Assembly (NCBI RefSeq): GCF_913064665.1
Contig: NZ_CAJYBT010000014.1
Span: 1-64,000, forward strand
Direction of reading: 5' to 3'
Source: an uncultured Thioclava sp.
GTDB taxonomy: Bacteria; Pseudomonadota; Alphaproteobacteria; Rhodobacterales; Rhodobacteraceae
Length of the DNA stretch: 64,000 nucleotides
Shown here in pieces: positions 18,017 through 25,604 of the stretch. Every line of letters starts with the position of its first letter. The stretch's first letter is position 1. A program made the position numbers and the translations under genes. The notes beneath the pieces were generated by a model, which was not told where the DNA came from, ran no database searches, and saw nothing but the letters and a program-made list of their open reading frames with translations.

Positions 18017-19155
18017 GAGAGATCCTGCTGATGGTCCGCTGCCTGTATGCGTGCGTTGATATACTGCGCAAAATCATAGTTCGGCCGTTCCAGATGGGAC
18101 AGATGCCCCGGCGATGCCGATTGTGAGCGCAGCCCCCGATAGACCTTCTCCGTGCACCCCCTATCCTCGACGTTCACGTCATCCAGCAGGGTCTTGAGCT
18201 GCACGAAATTGGCCTGCGCATCGGGATCATCTGCGTAGTCATTGGACATGCCGCCGCCAAAGCCGATGCGGACTTGGCCCACGCCGTGCGGATGCAGCGT
18301 CAGATACCAGAAATAGCCTGGCGTCAGCGTGATCAGCAGACTGGGATAGATCGCCAGCAGAAAGGTTGTGCGACGACGCTCGCCCTGCATCCGCGTGTTA
18401 TTGGGATGCGCCATCGCGATCCTGAGGGTCTCGTCCTTTAAGATCGTATGATAGTTGAAGCTGTCTTCACCGGGCGGGCAGATCATTTCATTCAACTTGG
18501 ACAGGCCACCGATTGTCCCCGCATGGCAGACGGGCAAATGGTAGCTCTCCATGAAATTTTCGGCCAAAACCTTCCAGTTGGTGTCCCAGATATGGGTCTC
18601 GAAAAAGGTCTCAGTGTAGTTTGTCATGTCGTAATCAGCGACAAGGTCTTCGACCTTTGCCAGTTGCTGCGCCACGGCGGGGATGTCGGGGTTTAGCGTC
18701 ACGAAAACCCAACCAAGCCATTCTTCGCAGCGGATATCCGGTAGGCTGTAGTCCGATTTGCAAAACCCTGCGTTCTGATCCATCGCAGGCGCGCCGCGCA
18801 GCGATCCGTCCAGATTGTAGGTCCAAGCGTGATAGGGGCAGACAATGCTGCGCGTGTTGCCACGGCCTTCAAGCAAGGTCGACATCCGGTGGCGGCAGAC
18901 ATTTGACATCGCGCGCAACGCGCCAACCTTGTCGCGCAACACGATGATCGGCTGATCCGCGAGATCCAAAGTGATGTAGTCACCGGGATTGGCCAGCGCA
19001 TCGGCGCGCCCGGCGCAAAACCAGTCATGGGCAAAAATCGAGGACGTCTCGCGCGCCAAAAACGCCTCGGACGTGTAAACGGAGGGCGGCATCGCGCGGG
19101 CTTGTTCAAACGGAAGTGACACGTTTTTGCGAAGGTCTTCGGCTGCGTCTTTCAT
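18013..19155 (-). CDS. Rieske non-haem iron oxygenase, amine type
   Basis: A 380-residue oxygenase alpha subunit. The Rieske cluster ligands are Cys87-His89 (CRHR) and Cys106-His109 (CPYHAW). The mononuclear iron site shows His206 and His211 in ENFMESYHLPVCH. The residue bridging the two centres is Glu204, not the Asp of ring-hydroxylating dioxygenases; that Glu marks the carnitine, glycine-betaine and stachydrine demethylase group. No reductase or ferredoxin gene is adjacent, so electrons must come from elsewhere. It is first in the leftward unit with RidA and DUF1028. A GAAGGGAC site precedes the ATG. Confidence 0.88.
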   Translation of the reverse strand: MKDAAEDLRKNVSLPFEQARAMPPSVYTSEAFLARETSSIFAHDWFCAGRADALANPGDYITLDLADQPIIVLRDKVGALRAMSNVCRHRMSTLLEGRGNTRSIVCPYHAWTYNLDGSLRGAPAMDQNAGFCKSDYSLPDIRCEEWLGWVFVTLNPDIPAVAQQLAKVEDLVADYDMTNYTETFFETHIWDTNWKVLAENFMESYHLPVCHAGTIGGLSKLNEMICPPGEDSFNYHTILKDETLRIAMAHPNNTRMQGERRRTTFLLAIYPSLLITLTPGYFWYLTLHPHGVGQVRIGFGGGMSNDYADDPDAQANFVQLKTLLDDVNVEDRGCTEKVYRGLRSQSASPGHLSHLERPNYDFAQYINARIQAADHQQDLS

Positions 19156-19556
19156 CTTGTGTCCCTTCGTGATGATCGGGCGTCGGTCAAAGTTTTTATG
19201 GCAGATAACGAAATCGCGAAATGCTATGGCAGAATACCTTCGCAGCCACGGGTCGAACGGCTTTCAAAACGTTGCACATTTACGCCTCCACACATCGTCG
19301 AAGACCAAACACAAATAAAGCAACCTCTTTCGCAGTCTTGCTTTGCCAAAAACTAATCATGGCCTGCAAGAAAAAGCCGCCATTCGCAGCATCGTCGAAA
19401 ATCGTCAAAATGCGGTCATGCGACGGCAGGACACAGCCTTCTTGGCGCTCTCAGTCACCATCAACGGTCCCGCCCCTGTCGCATCGGCTAAATCGGAATT
19501 AGCGGTCATCAGAGCGGAATGACGCAGCCTCGCGAGTGCTGCATCGCAAGTTTCGT

Positions 19557-19570
19557 CTGACATAGATCAA
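19557..19570. promoter_or_regulatory. Possible FNR/FnrL box
   Basis: CTGAC-ATAG-ATCAA matches the FNR consensus TTGAY-N4-RTCAA at nine of ten fixed positions; only the first T is C. It lies about 30 bases upstream of the ArsR palindrome and about 50 upstream of the gene start, a plausible activator position. One such match could occur by chance. Confidence 0.3.
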
Positions 19571-19587
19571 GGCAGCCTGACGCGTCA

Positions 19588-19605
19588 TATGCGCAAATGC
19601 GCATA
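19588..19605. promoter_or_regulatory. Candidate ArsR operator
   Basis: A perfect 18-bp palindrome with 8-base arms, TATGCGCA and TGCGCATA, around two A residues. It ends where the AAAGGAG ribosome site of the ArsR gene begins. A dimeric ArsR/SmtB repressor bound here would block its own operon, which is how the family normally works. Confidence 0.65.
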
Positions 19606-19619
19606 AAGGAGAATGCTCC

Positions 19620-19916
19620 ATGATTCTGTCCGCTCTGTCTGCCCTCGCCGAACCGACGCGTCTTGGCGTGATTCCGCTTCTCGCGGATGGATCGGAACAT
19701 TGCGTCTGCGAATTGATGAAAAAGCTCGACGCCACGCAAAGCCGCATGTCGCGCCACATGCAGGTGCTCAAGCAGGCCGGGTTGGTCGTGGATCGGCGCG
19801 ACGCGCAATGGGTGCGCTACCGACTTAACCCAGACATGCCGCCCGAGATCCGTGCAGTCATAGAGGCCGTTCTCGCCGCAAGCGCGGCGGAAGCCGAAGA
19901 AAGGAAAGCCGCATGA
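19620..19916 (+). CDS. ArsR/SmtB-family metalloregulator
   Basis: A 98-residue winged-helix repressor. The helix after the first wing contains the metal-sensing motif CVCELM (about residues 27-32), like ELCVCDL of arsenic sensors, followed by the recognition helix QSRMSRHMQVLKQAGLV. The start follows an ideal AAAGGAG site. The gene overlaps the permease gene by 4 bases and is followed by a small thioredoxin, so it likely represses a three-gene unit until metal, arsenite or a redox signal binds. The sensed agent is not certain. It presumably binds the palindrome at 19588-19605. Confidence 0.88.
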   Translation: MILSALSALAEPTRLGVIPLLADGSEHCVCELMKKLDATQSRMSRHMQVLKQAGLVVDRRDAQWVRYRLNPDMPPEIRAVIEAVLAASAAEAEERKAA

Positions 19917-20974
19917 GCGTCGATATCACAAGCCCACCCCGCCCTGCGCGCCCCGACTGGCTTTGGCATCTGGGGGTGGCCGCCTTCGTGCTTGGCTGGT
20001 GGCTGCTTTATGGTCAGCTCGTGCCGATCTCGGAATGGATCACCGCGCAACTTCCCGTCGCGCGCCACAGCCACACCGGCGAGGCAATCGCCTTTTTCTT
20101 CTACGACGTGCCCAAGGTGATGATGCTTCTCACGCTTATTGTCTTCGCGATGGGCGTCGTGCGCAGCTTCTTCTCGCCCGAGAGGACCCGCGCGGTCCTG
20201 TCGGGGCGACGCGAAGGGGTGGGCAATGTGCTGGCCGCCGGGCTGGGGATCGTGACTCCGTTCTGCTCGTGCTCGGCTGTGCCCCTGTTCATCGGTTTTG
20301 TTTCGGCGGGGGTGCCTCTGGGAGTGACCTTTTCGTTCCTGATCGCGGCACCGATGGTGAATGAGGTCGCGCTGATCCTTTTGTTCGGCCTTGTTGGCTG
20401 GAAGGTGGCGGCGATTTACCTTGGCTTCGGCCTTGCGATCGCGATCCTTGCGGGCTTCGTCATTGGCAAGCTGCATCTTGAGGGCTGGCTGCAGGATTGG
20501 GTGCGCGACATCCATTCCGGCGCGAACACCGCTGGGATCCTCGACGAAGAGCACCTGACGCTGGTCGATCGCTATCGTCTTGGACTTGAAGCGGTGCGCG
20601 AGATCTTCGCCAGAGTCTGGGTCTGGATCATCCTCGGGATCGCGATGGGCGCGCTGATCCACGGCTATGTGCCCCAAGACCTGATGGTGCGCATCATGGG
20701 CGCGGGAACGTGGTGGTCGGTGCCCGCAGCGGTGCTGATGGGCATTCCAATGTACACCAATGCCGCGGGCGTCATTCCGATCGTCGAGGCGCTTTTGGGC
20801 AAGGGCGCGGCGCTTGGCACCGTGCTGGCTTTCATGATGAGCGTGATCGCGCTGTCCCTGCCCGAGATGATCATCCTGCGCCAGGTCCTGACGCTGCGCC
20901 TGATCGCCGTGTTCATCGGCGTGGTGGCAAGCGGCATCCTTGGCGTCGGCTTCCTCTTCAACCTGATTTTCTGA
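19913..20974 (+). CDS. ArsP/DUF318-type permease
   Basis: A 353-residue inner-membrane permease with eight to ten hydrophobic helices. The hallmark PFCSCSAVP lies near residue 120 and a second conserved AAPMVNEVALILLFG near 145. A mirrored PMYTNAAGVIP occurs near 280, as in ArsP and related Cu/Zn permeases. Such proteins export organoarsenicals or metals. It overlaps the ArsR gene by 4 bases (ATGA) and is followed 12 bases later by the thioredoxin-like gene. Substrate cannot be set from sequence alone. Confidence 0.85.
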   Translation: MSVDITSPPRPARPDWLWHLGVAAFVLGWWLLYGQLVPISEWITAQLPVARHSHTGEAIAFFFYDVPKVMMLLTLIVFAMGVVRSFFSPERTRAVLSGRREGVGNVLAAGLGIVTPFCSCSAVPLFIGFVSAGVPLGVTFSFLIAAPMVNEVALILLFGLVGWKVAAIYLGFGLAIAILAGFVIGKLHLEGWLQDWVRDIHSGANTAGILDEEHLTLVDRYRLGLEAVREIFARVWVWIILGIAMGALIHGYVPQDLMVRIMGAGTWWSVPAAVLMGIPMYTNAAGVIPIVEALLGKGAALGTVLAFMMSVIALSLPEMIILRQVLTLRLIAVFIGVVASGILGVGFLFNLIF

Positions 20975-20986
20975 AAGGACTATCCA

Positions 20987-21223
20987 ATGAAAACCGTCAA
21001 AGTCTACGGCCCCGGCTGCAAACGCTGCGCAGCAACTGAGGACATGGTCAAGGACGCGGCCGCGCGCCTTGGCATCGCGGTCGAGGTCGAGAAAGTGTCC
21101 GACCCGCGCGCCATCGCGATGGCCGGAGTCATGTCGACCCCCGGCATTTCCATCGACGGCAAGCTGGTTCACGCAGGCGGCCTGCCGGACCAAACCAAGC
21201 TGGAAGGCTGGCTGTCGGCTTGA
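20987..21223 (+). CDS. Small thioredoxin-like redox protein
   Basis: A 78-residue single-domain thioredoxin-fold protein of the 'redox-active disulfide protein 2' type. The active site is GCKRC (Cys10 and Cys13) near the N-terminus, and the cis-proline is in MSTPGISIDG. It lacks the extra helices of full thioredoxins. An AAAGGAC site precedes the ATG. Pairing of this protein with ArsP-like permeases and ArsR regulators is common, and it probably reduces the permease, regulator or substrate. Confidence 0.88.
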   Translation: MKTVKVYGPGCKRCAATEDMVKDAAARLGIAVEVEKVSDPRAIAMAGVMSTPGISIDGKLVHAGGLPDQTKLEGWLSA

Positions 21224-21694
21224 CGGCAGGTTGCGCAACGCGCTTGAGGGGATGGCCGTCTAGGTTCGGCAGCGATGTCATATCAGAAGCGGCGGGTTTG
21301 GCTGATGAAGCAGTCATTTCTTTTGCCGAAATGCGCTTTCGCGTTTCGTCATCATCAAAGCTTCCAATAACGGCAGCCAACCTATTGGTTGGTATAGCAA
21401 AATCATCGATTTTGGAAAGAATGCTGGTTGCAAGGTCCGCATCAATGCAAGGCATCATATGTTTCCTTTGCGAGCAGCCGATCTTCTATTCGCCAAGCAA
21501 AGGCAAGTGCCACCTTGACCGTCTGCAACGGGCTCAGAGCCGCCCTTGTTGGAAACCATAATACGCTTAGCCGGGTGTTACGCTCGTGCCATAGCGGCTT
21601 TCTTCCCCTCGGGCATGCGCCCCAAGCGCTTGCAGCCTAGTCACACCTCCCGCCCCCTCTTGCACAGGGCCTTTTGAAAAGACTGCGGCGCGCT
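21224..21694. other. Gap without a firm gene
   Basis: No gene is well supported in these 471 bases. A minus-strand frame starting at 21458 has an AAAGGA site and a plausible first 65 residues (for example TRKRISAKEM), but it then runs into the thioredoxin gene in antisense. It may be the remains of a small gene. No clear terminator was found for the ArsR unit. Confidence 0.4.
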
Positions 21695-22378
21695 TTAGAT
21701 CGCGGCCTTGGCCAAGTGCGGTTGCCAGAAATATCGCACCAAGGCCTGACGCGCGTAGGCCGGTCGGCTGAGTTTTTGCGGCTTTGGGACGTCTTTCGCG
21801 ACCTGCTGAAACAATGCCCCGGCTGCGACAATATCCTCCGCAGAGGCCCGCCCTTTCAGGTCAATGCCATGAAAGCGCTCTAAAAACATAAGCGCCGCTT
21901 TGCGCCCCTCCCAATACTCTGGTCCGATGATATCGTCTCCCGGCCTGATCTTGGCCAAATCGACGGATGACATACCGGTCCGCGCAAATATGTAGTGAAT
22001 AATCCGGTTGACCTCATCTGTAAGCGGCGCGCCCTCTAGCCCGGGCCGCTTCAGTCGAACAAGGCTGAAGCACTGAACATTCAGAAACCCGCGCACGAAA
22101 GGATCATTCCACGCCTTCACCCCGATCCATTTGCCCGAGGGGTTGCGCAGGAGCGGCAACATGAGATTAGAGACCTGATGCGCAAGGGCGGTTTTCTTCC
22201 TGCGCAGCAAGTCCCAGAAATACCCGTAGCGACCGTAGTCTCGCGCAAGACGTGCGACGAGCCAGAGGCCCGTTAAGGCACTGAGAATAAGGCTGCCGCC
22301 GATAAGGACTGTCGGCACTGGAGAAAACGCAGGCGCGATCTTTTTCACGACCGCCACCGCCACCCCCACGACAAGCAT
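21695..22378 (-). CDS. C-terminal part of frameshifted zinc-ribbon membrane protein
   Basis: An open frame of 227 residues starting with a hydrophobic helix (MLVVGVAVAVV) and a second helix (about 24-45), then a soluble domain of about 170 residues that I do not recognise. I think it is not an independent gene: removing one T from the T8 run at 22381-22388 (minus strand) joins it in frame to the upstream part, and the first helix then continues ...LSWFFWMLVVGVAV. No ribosome site precedes the ATG. The intact protein would have about 377 residues. Confidence 0.6.
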   Translation of the reverse strand: MLVVGVAVAVVKKIAPAFSPVPTVLIGGSLILSALTGLWLVARLARDYGRYGYFWDLLRRKKTALAHQVSNLMLPLLRNPSGKWIGVKAWNDPFVRGFLNVQCFSLVRLKRPGLEGAPLTDEVNRIIHYIFARTGMSSVDLAKIRPGDDIIGPEYWEGRKAALMFLERFHGIDLKGRASAEDIVAAGALFQQVAKDVPKPQKLSRPAYARQALVRYFWQPHLAKAAI

Positions 22379-22826
22379 CCAAAAAAAACCAGCTTAAATA
22401 CGTCAGAACCGCCAAGTTGAATGCATGGCGCACAAGACCATCGAGTGACCATCGCCCGCAGCGCCACAGGAATCGAAGCAGGAAGAAGGCAGCGATTGCA
22501 CACAGCAGCGCGGCGATCGGTAGCAGGACATAATACCAGAGTGCGTTGGCGATAGACTGCTGGTTTTTGCCAATCCACTGAAGACCGGCATAGCCCAATC
22601 CCAACAACACGATGGCGCCAAGCGCACCGCCTCCCGATGACTTGCCGCCCCCCGAGCCACCAGAAGACCCGCGCGTTCCCTTTCGGATTCTAGCCGGCTC
22701 ATTCACATAGCCAAAACCATGGCACCGTTGACATTGCATGAAATCATCGGCCGCGCCATAAGCCGCGCCACCGGATGCATTTATCCGGCCTGTGCCATTG
22801 CAGGCTTTGCATCGCGACATCGCCAC
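22167..22826 (-). CDS. N-terminal part of frameshifted DnaJ-type zinc-ribbon protein
   Basis: The protein starts with two CxxCxGxG repeats, CKACNGTGRI and CQRCHGFGYV (residues about 7-41), the zinc-binding motif of DnaJ. A Gly/Ser-rich linker and two or three membrane helices (about 67-145) follow. After the T8 tract the frame turns into low-complexity glycine and then unlikely sequence up to 22167, so the genuine part ends near 22380. Downstream sequence in the other frame continues the protein. Function unknown; the zinc ribbon may bind partners at the membrane. It stands alone between two other units. Confidence 0.6.
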   Translation of the reverse strand: MAMSRCKACNGTGRINASGGAAYGAADDFMQCQRCHGFGYVNEPARIRKGTRGSSGGSGGGKSSGGGALGAIVLLGLGYAGLQWIGKNQQSIANALWYYVLLPIAALLCAIAAFFLLRFLWRCGRWSLDGLVRHAFNLAVLTYLSWFFLDACRGGGGGGREKDRACVFSSADSPYRRQPYSQCLNGPLARRTSCARLRSLRVFLGLAAQEENRPCASGL

Positions 22827-23094
22827 ACCCCCAAGTGCCGTTGCGGAAATCGCCCTCCCATTGGAGTTAACAAGGGTATCACGGTTTCCTGAATACCCAA
22901 AATCCTAGGGCAAGACAGCGGTTGGGCCGAACGCCCCCACTCAGCTCATGCGGTTTGAGCTGTAGCTACCGGGCGAGGCCATGAAGACCACGGTCTTGTT
23001 TGCGTTCAGAAAAACCCGGTGATGGGCATGGGCGGCCCGCGCCAGCCGGTCCTAAGCCCAGCCGCAGTCAGCAAAGCCCATGCCGCGCGCCCCC
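22827..23094. other. Intergenic gap
   Basis: Together with the terminator that follows, about 306 bases lie between the zinc-ribbon gene start and the proton-ATPase stop. It should contain the promoter of the zinc-ribbon gene and the 3' end of the storage operon. Apart from the terminator I recognise nothing. Confidence 0.4.
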
Positions 23095-23112
23095 AAAAAC
23101 CCCGGTTCGGGG
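23095..23112 (-). terminator. Rho-independent terminator of the storage operon
   Basis: On the minus strand CCCCGAACCGGGG forms a short stem and is followed directly by five T residues. It is nested within a longer GC-rich stem (arms 23084-23092 and 23119-23127). It lies just past the stop of the proton-ATPase gene, the last gene of the leftward operon. Confidence 0.65.
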
Positions 23113-23132
23113 GTGAGAGGGCGCGCGACCGC

Positions 23133-25604
23133 TTAGCTATGCCTATGCGCGCCATGCGAGAACAGCGGCCGGTTGGTCTTGTCCAGCAGCACCTGCTTGA
23201 AGCGCGGGCGGTGGCCCATCAGGCTGTCGGCCCCGAGCTTGGCAAAATCCAGCACCACCATCCAGACGAGGTTATAGACCCAGACCCAAGCGATGATATG
23301 CCACGGAAGCGCGGGCATCAGCCAGCCAAAGCCTGTCACCAACACCGCCAAGACCTGCGTCGCCAAGATCGCCGAAACCAGCGGCCAAGCCGGATAAGGT
23401 TTGCGCCAGAAGCTTTTGCGATTGCGGGTGACAAACAGCATCAGATGGCCACCGACCACGAGTTGCAGGAATATCATCGTTTGCAGATGCGGCGTGTCCA
23501 TCGCGAACGGGATTTTGCCCAGATACATCAGGCCAAAGGTCTGGATCACCGACAAGAACCCCAGCAAAGACGAGACCCCCAGCACCCAAGGCATGTTCCA
23601 GCGCACCGGTTTCTTGCTCAGCCATGTGTTGTCATAGGCGATGGTCATGATCGGAATATCATCAAGCAAAGCCAGCAGGATAATCATCACCGCCGTCAGC
23701 GGATAGACCCCGAAAATCAGCATTGCGAGCACCACGAACAGCATGATGTCGATGGTCATCGCAATGCGGTAAATCGTGTAAGAGGTCATGCGCTCAAAGA
23801 TCCGCCGCGCCTCTTCCACCGCTGAAATGATGGTCGATAAGCCCGGTGTGGTCAGGATCAGATCGGCTGCGGCGCGCGCGGCATCGGTGGCGCCCGACAC
23901 GGCGATCCCGACATCGGCCTGCTTGATCGCGGGGCTGTCGTTCACCCCGTCTCCGGTCATGCCAACAAGGTGGCCGCGATCCTGCAAGGCCTTGACGATG
24001 CGGTACTTATGCTCGGGGTAGACGCGGGCGAACCCGTCGGCGGCCTCGACCTGTTGGGCGGCATCTGCGGGCACCTGATCGCCATCGCTCCCGAACAGAT
24101 CGGTGGCAGGGCGGATATTCGTGCCCAGCCCCAACTTGCCCGAAATCTCGCGCCCGATGGCGGTATCGTCGCCAGTCACCATCTTGACCTCAATGCCATG
24201 GGCGCGCGCCTCGGCGATGGTCAGCGCGGAATCTTCGCGCGGCGGATCAAACAGCGGCAGGATGCCAAGAAAGACCCAGCTTTGCCCGGCATCGTCCGAG
24301 CGCGCCACACCCAGCGTGCGAAACCCCTTGGTGGCGAGGGCGTCCACGATCCCCTTGGCGCGCGTGACGGTGGCGTCATCGGGCGCGCACAGATCAAGGA
24401 TCACCTGCGGCGCGCCCTTGCTGACGCGAAAGGCCCCCTGCGGGCCGGTCACATCGGCCTGCGTGCGTTTGCCCACCGGATCAAAGGGGGTAAAGGCGGT
24501 CTGCGTATAGCCAGCAAGAGCGGCCTCGTTCAGTCCACCGATCACGGCAAGGTCGATGGCGTCTTTGTCCTCGGCCTTGGAGGCAAGCGCGCCCGCAAGG
24601 ATCAGCGCCTGCGTATCCGTGGCCGCGAACAACTCAGGATCGCCCAAGGTCAACTTGTTCTGGGTCAGCGTACCGGTCTTGTCCGAACACAGAATATCGA
24701 TGCCCGCCATTTCCTCGATGGATTGCAGGCGCGACACGATCGCCTTCTTCTTTGACAGCGCCAACGCGCCCAGCGCCATCGTCACCGACAACACGGCGGG
24801 CATCGCCACCGGGATCGAGGCCACGACAAGGATCAGCACGAATTGCAACAGCCTCGCGGGGCTTTCTCCGCGAAACAGCTCGACCAAGATCAGCACCGCC
24901 GACAGAACCAGCGCCACGAGGATCAGGAAATCCCCGATCCGCAAGACGGCGCGCTGGAAATGCGACACCGCGCCCGCGCCTTCCACCAGCTTGGCGGTGC
25001 GCCCAAAGAAGGTGTTCGCGCCCGTCGCCGTGACCTGCGCCACCATCTCGCCCTGCTTGGCAATCGAGCCGGAATAGGCGTCTTCACCGGGCTTTTTCGC
25101 CACCGGCAGGGACTCCCCCGTCAGCGCGGCCTGATCGATCGAAAGATACGCGCCCTCTCGCAATCGCACATCGGCGGGGATCACATCGCCAAGGCGAATG
25201 CGGATCACATCGCCGGGCACCAGATCGGCGGCGTCGATCTCTGCCCATTTACCGTCGCGCAAGGCGCGCGCCCTCAGCGCAAGTTGGTTCTTCAGTGCGG
25301 CCAAAGCATCATCGGCCTTGCGTTCCTGCCAAAACCCGACGCCTGCATTAAACAGCAGCAGCACCAGAATGATCGCCAGATCCGCCCAATGCGCATCCAG
25401 CGCCGAAAGCACCGCCGCCGCCTCGATCATCCACGGGATCGGCCCCCAGAAATAGCCAGCCAGCTTCTTCAGCGGGCTGACCCGGTGCTCTTCCAGCGCG
25501 TTGGGGCCGAATGTCTCTAGCCGCTTGCGGGCCTGCGCCGCGCTTAGCCCCGCCGTCAGATCGGTTTCCTCAATCGGCGCGGCGGCATTTGCGCCCGCCG
25601 TCAT
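23133..25604 (-). CDS. P-type proton-exporting ATPase
   Basis: An 823-residue P-type ATPase of the plasma-membrane H+-ATPase group (type IIIA). It carries the actuator motif LTGESLPV, the phosphorylated Asp in CSDKTGTLTQ, the hinge MTGDGVNDSPAIKQ and about ten membrane helices, with no N-terminal metal-binding domain. The group pumps protons out at the cost of ATP. The start at 25604 follows GGAGGCGG and overlaps the hydrolase stop by 4 bases, so translation is coupled to a PHB-type gene. This context suggests pH or membrane-potential control during carbon overflow; that is inference. Confidence 0.9.
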   Translation of the reverse strand: MTAGANAAAPIEETDLTAGLSAAQARKRLETFGPNALEEHRVSPLKKLAGYFWGPIPWMIEAAAVLSALDAHWADLAIILVLLLFNAGVGFWQERKADDALAALKNQLALRARALRDGKWAEIDAADLVPGDVIRIRLGDVIPADVRLREGAYLSIDQAALTGESLPVAKKPGEDAYSGSIAKQGEMVAQVTATGANTFFGRTAKLVEGAGAVSHFQRAVLRIGDFLILVALVLSAVLILVELFRGESPARLLQFVLILVVASIPVAMPAVLSVTMALGALALSKKKAIVSRLQSIEEMAGIDILCSDKTGTLTQNKLTLGDPELFAATDTQALILAGALASKAEDKDAIDLAVIGGLNEAALAGYTQTAFTPFDPVGKRTQADVTGPQGAFRVSKGAPQVILDLCAPDDATVTRAKGIVDALATKGFRTLGVARSDDAGQSWVFLGILPLFDPPREDSALTIAEARAHGIEVKMVTGDDTAIGREISGKLGLGTNIRPATDLFGSDGDQVPADAAQQVEAADGFARVYPEHKYRIVKALQDRGHLVGMTGDGVNDSPAIKQADVGIAVSGATDAARAAADLILTTPGLSTIISAVEEARRIFERMTSYTIYRIAMTIDIMLFVVLAMLIFGVYPLTAVMIILLALLDDIPIMTIAYDNTWLSKKPVRWNMPWVLGVSSLLGFLSVIQTFGLMYLGKIPFAMDTPHLQTMIFLQLVVGGHLMLFVTRNRKSFWRKPYPAWPLVSAILATQVLAVLVTGFGWLMPALPWHIIAWVWVYNLVWMVVLDFAKLGADSLMGHRPRFKQVLLDKTNRPLFSHGAHRHS

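Larger units (their letters stand above)
19156..19619. other. Divergent promoter region with repeats
   Basis: A 464-base gap between the leftward Rieske unit and the rightward ArsR unit, with no convincing gene. It holds a direct repeat, TATGGCAGATAAC at 19197-19209 and TATGGCAGAATAC at 19225-19237, just upstream of the Rieske gene, which could be a LysR-type site. It also holds an FNR-like sequence at 19557-19570 and the ArsR palindrome at 19588-19605. The middle part (about 19250-19500) shows nothing recognisable. Confidence 0.5.

Noticed and set aside
19817..21238. A 473-codon minus-strand frame opposite the permease
   Set aside because: Composition dominated by His, Asp and Arg and no motif; it mirrors the ArsP-type permease gene, which has clear membrane helices.
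21129..21458. A minus-strand frame with a fair ribosome site
   Set aside because: Its second half is antisense to the thioredoxin gene and no homologue is recognised; kept only as a note in the gap entry.
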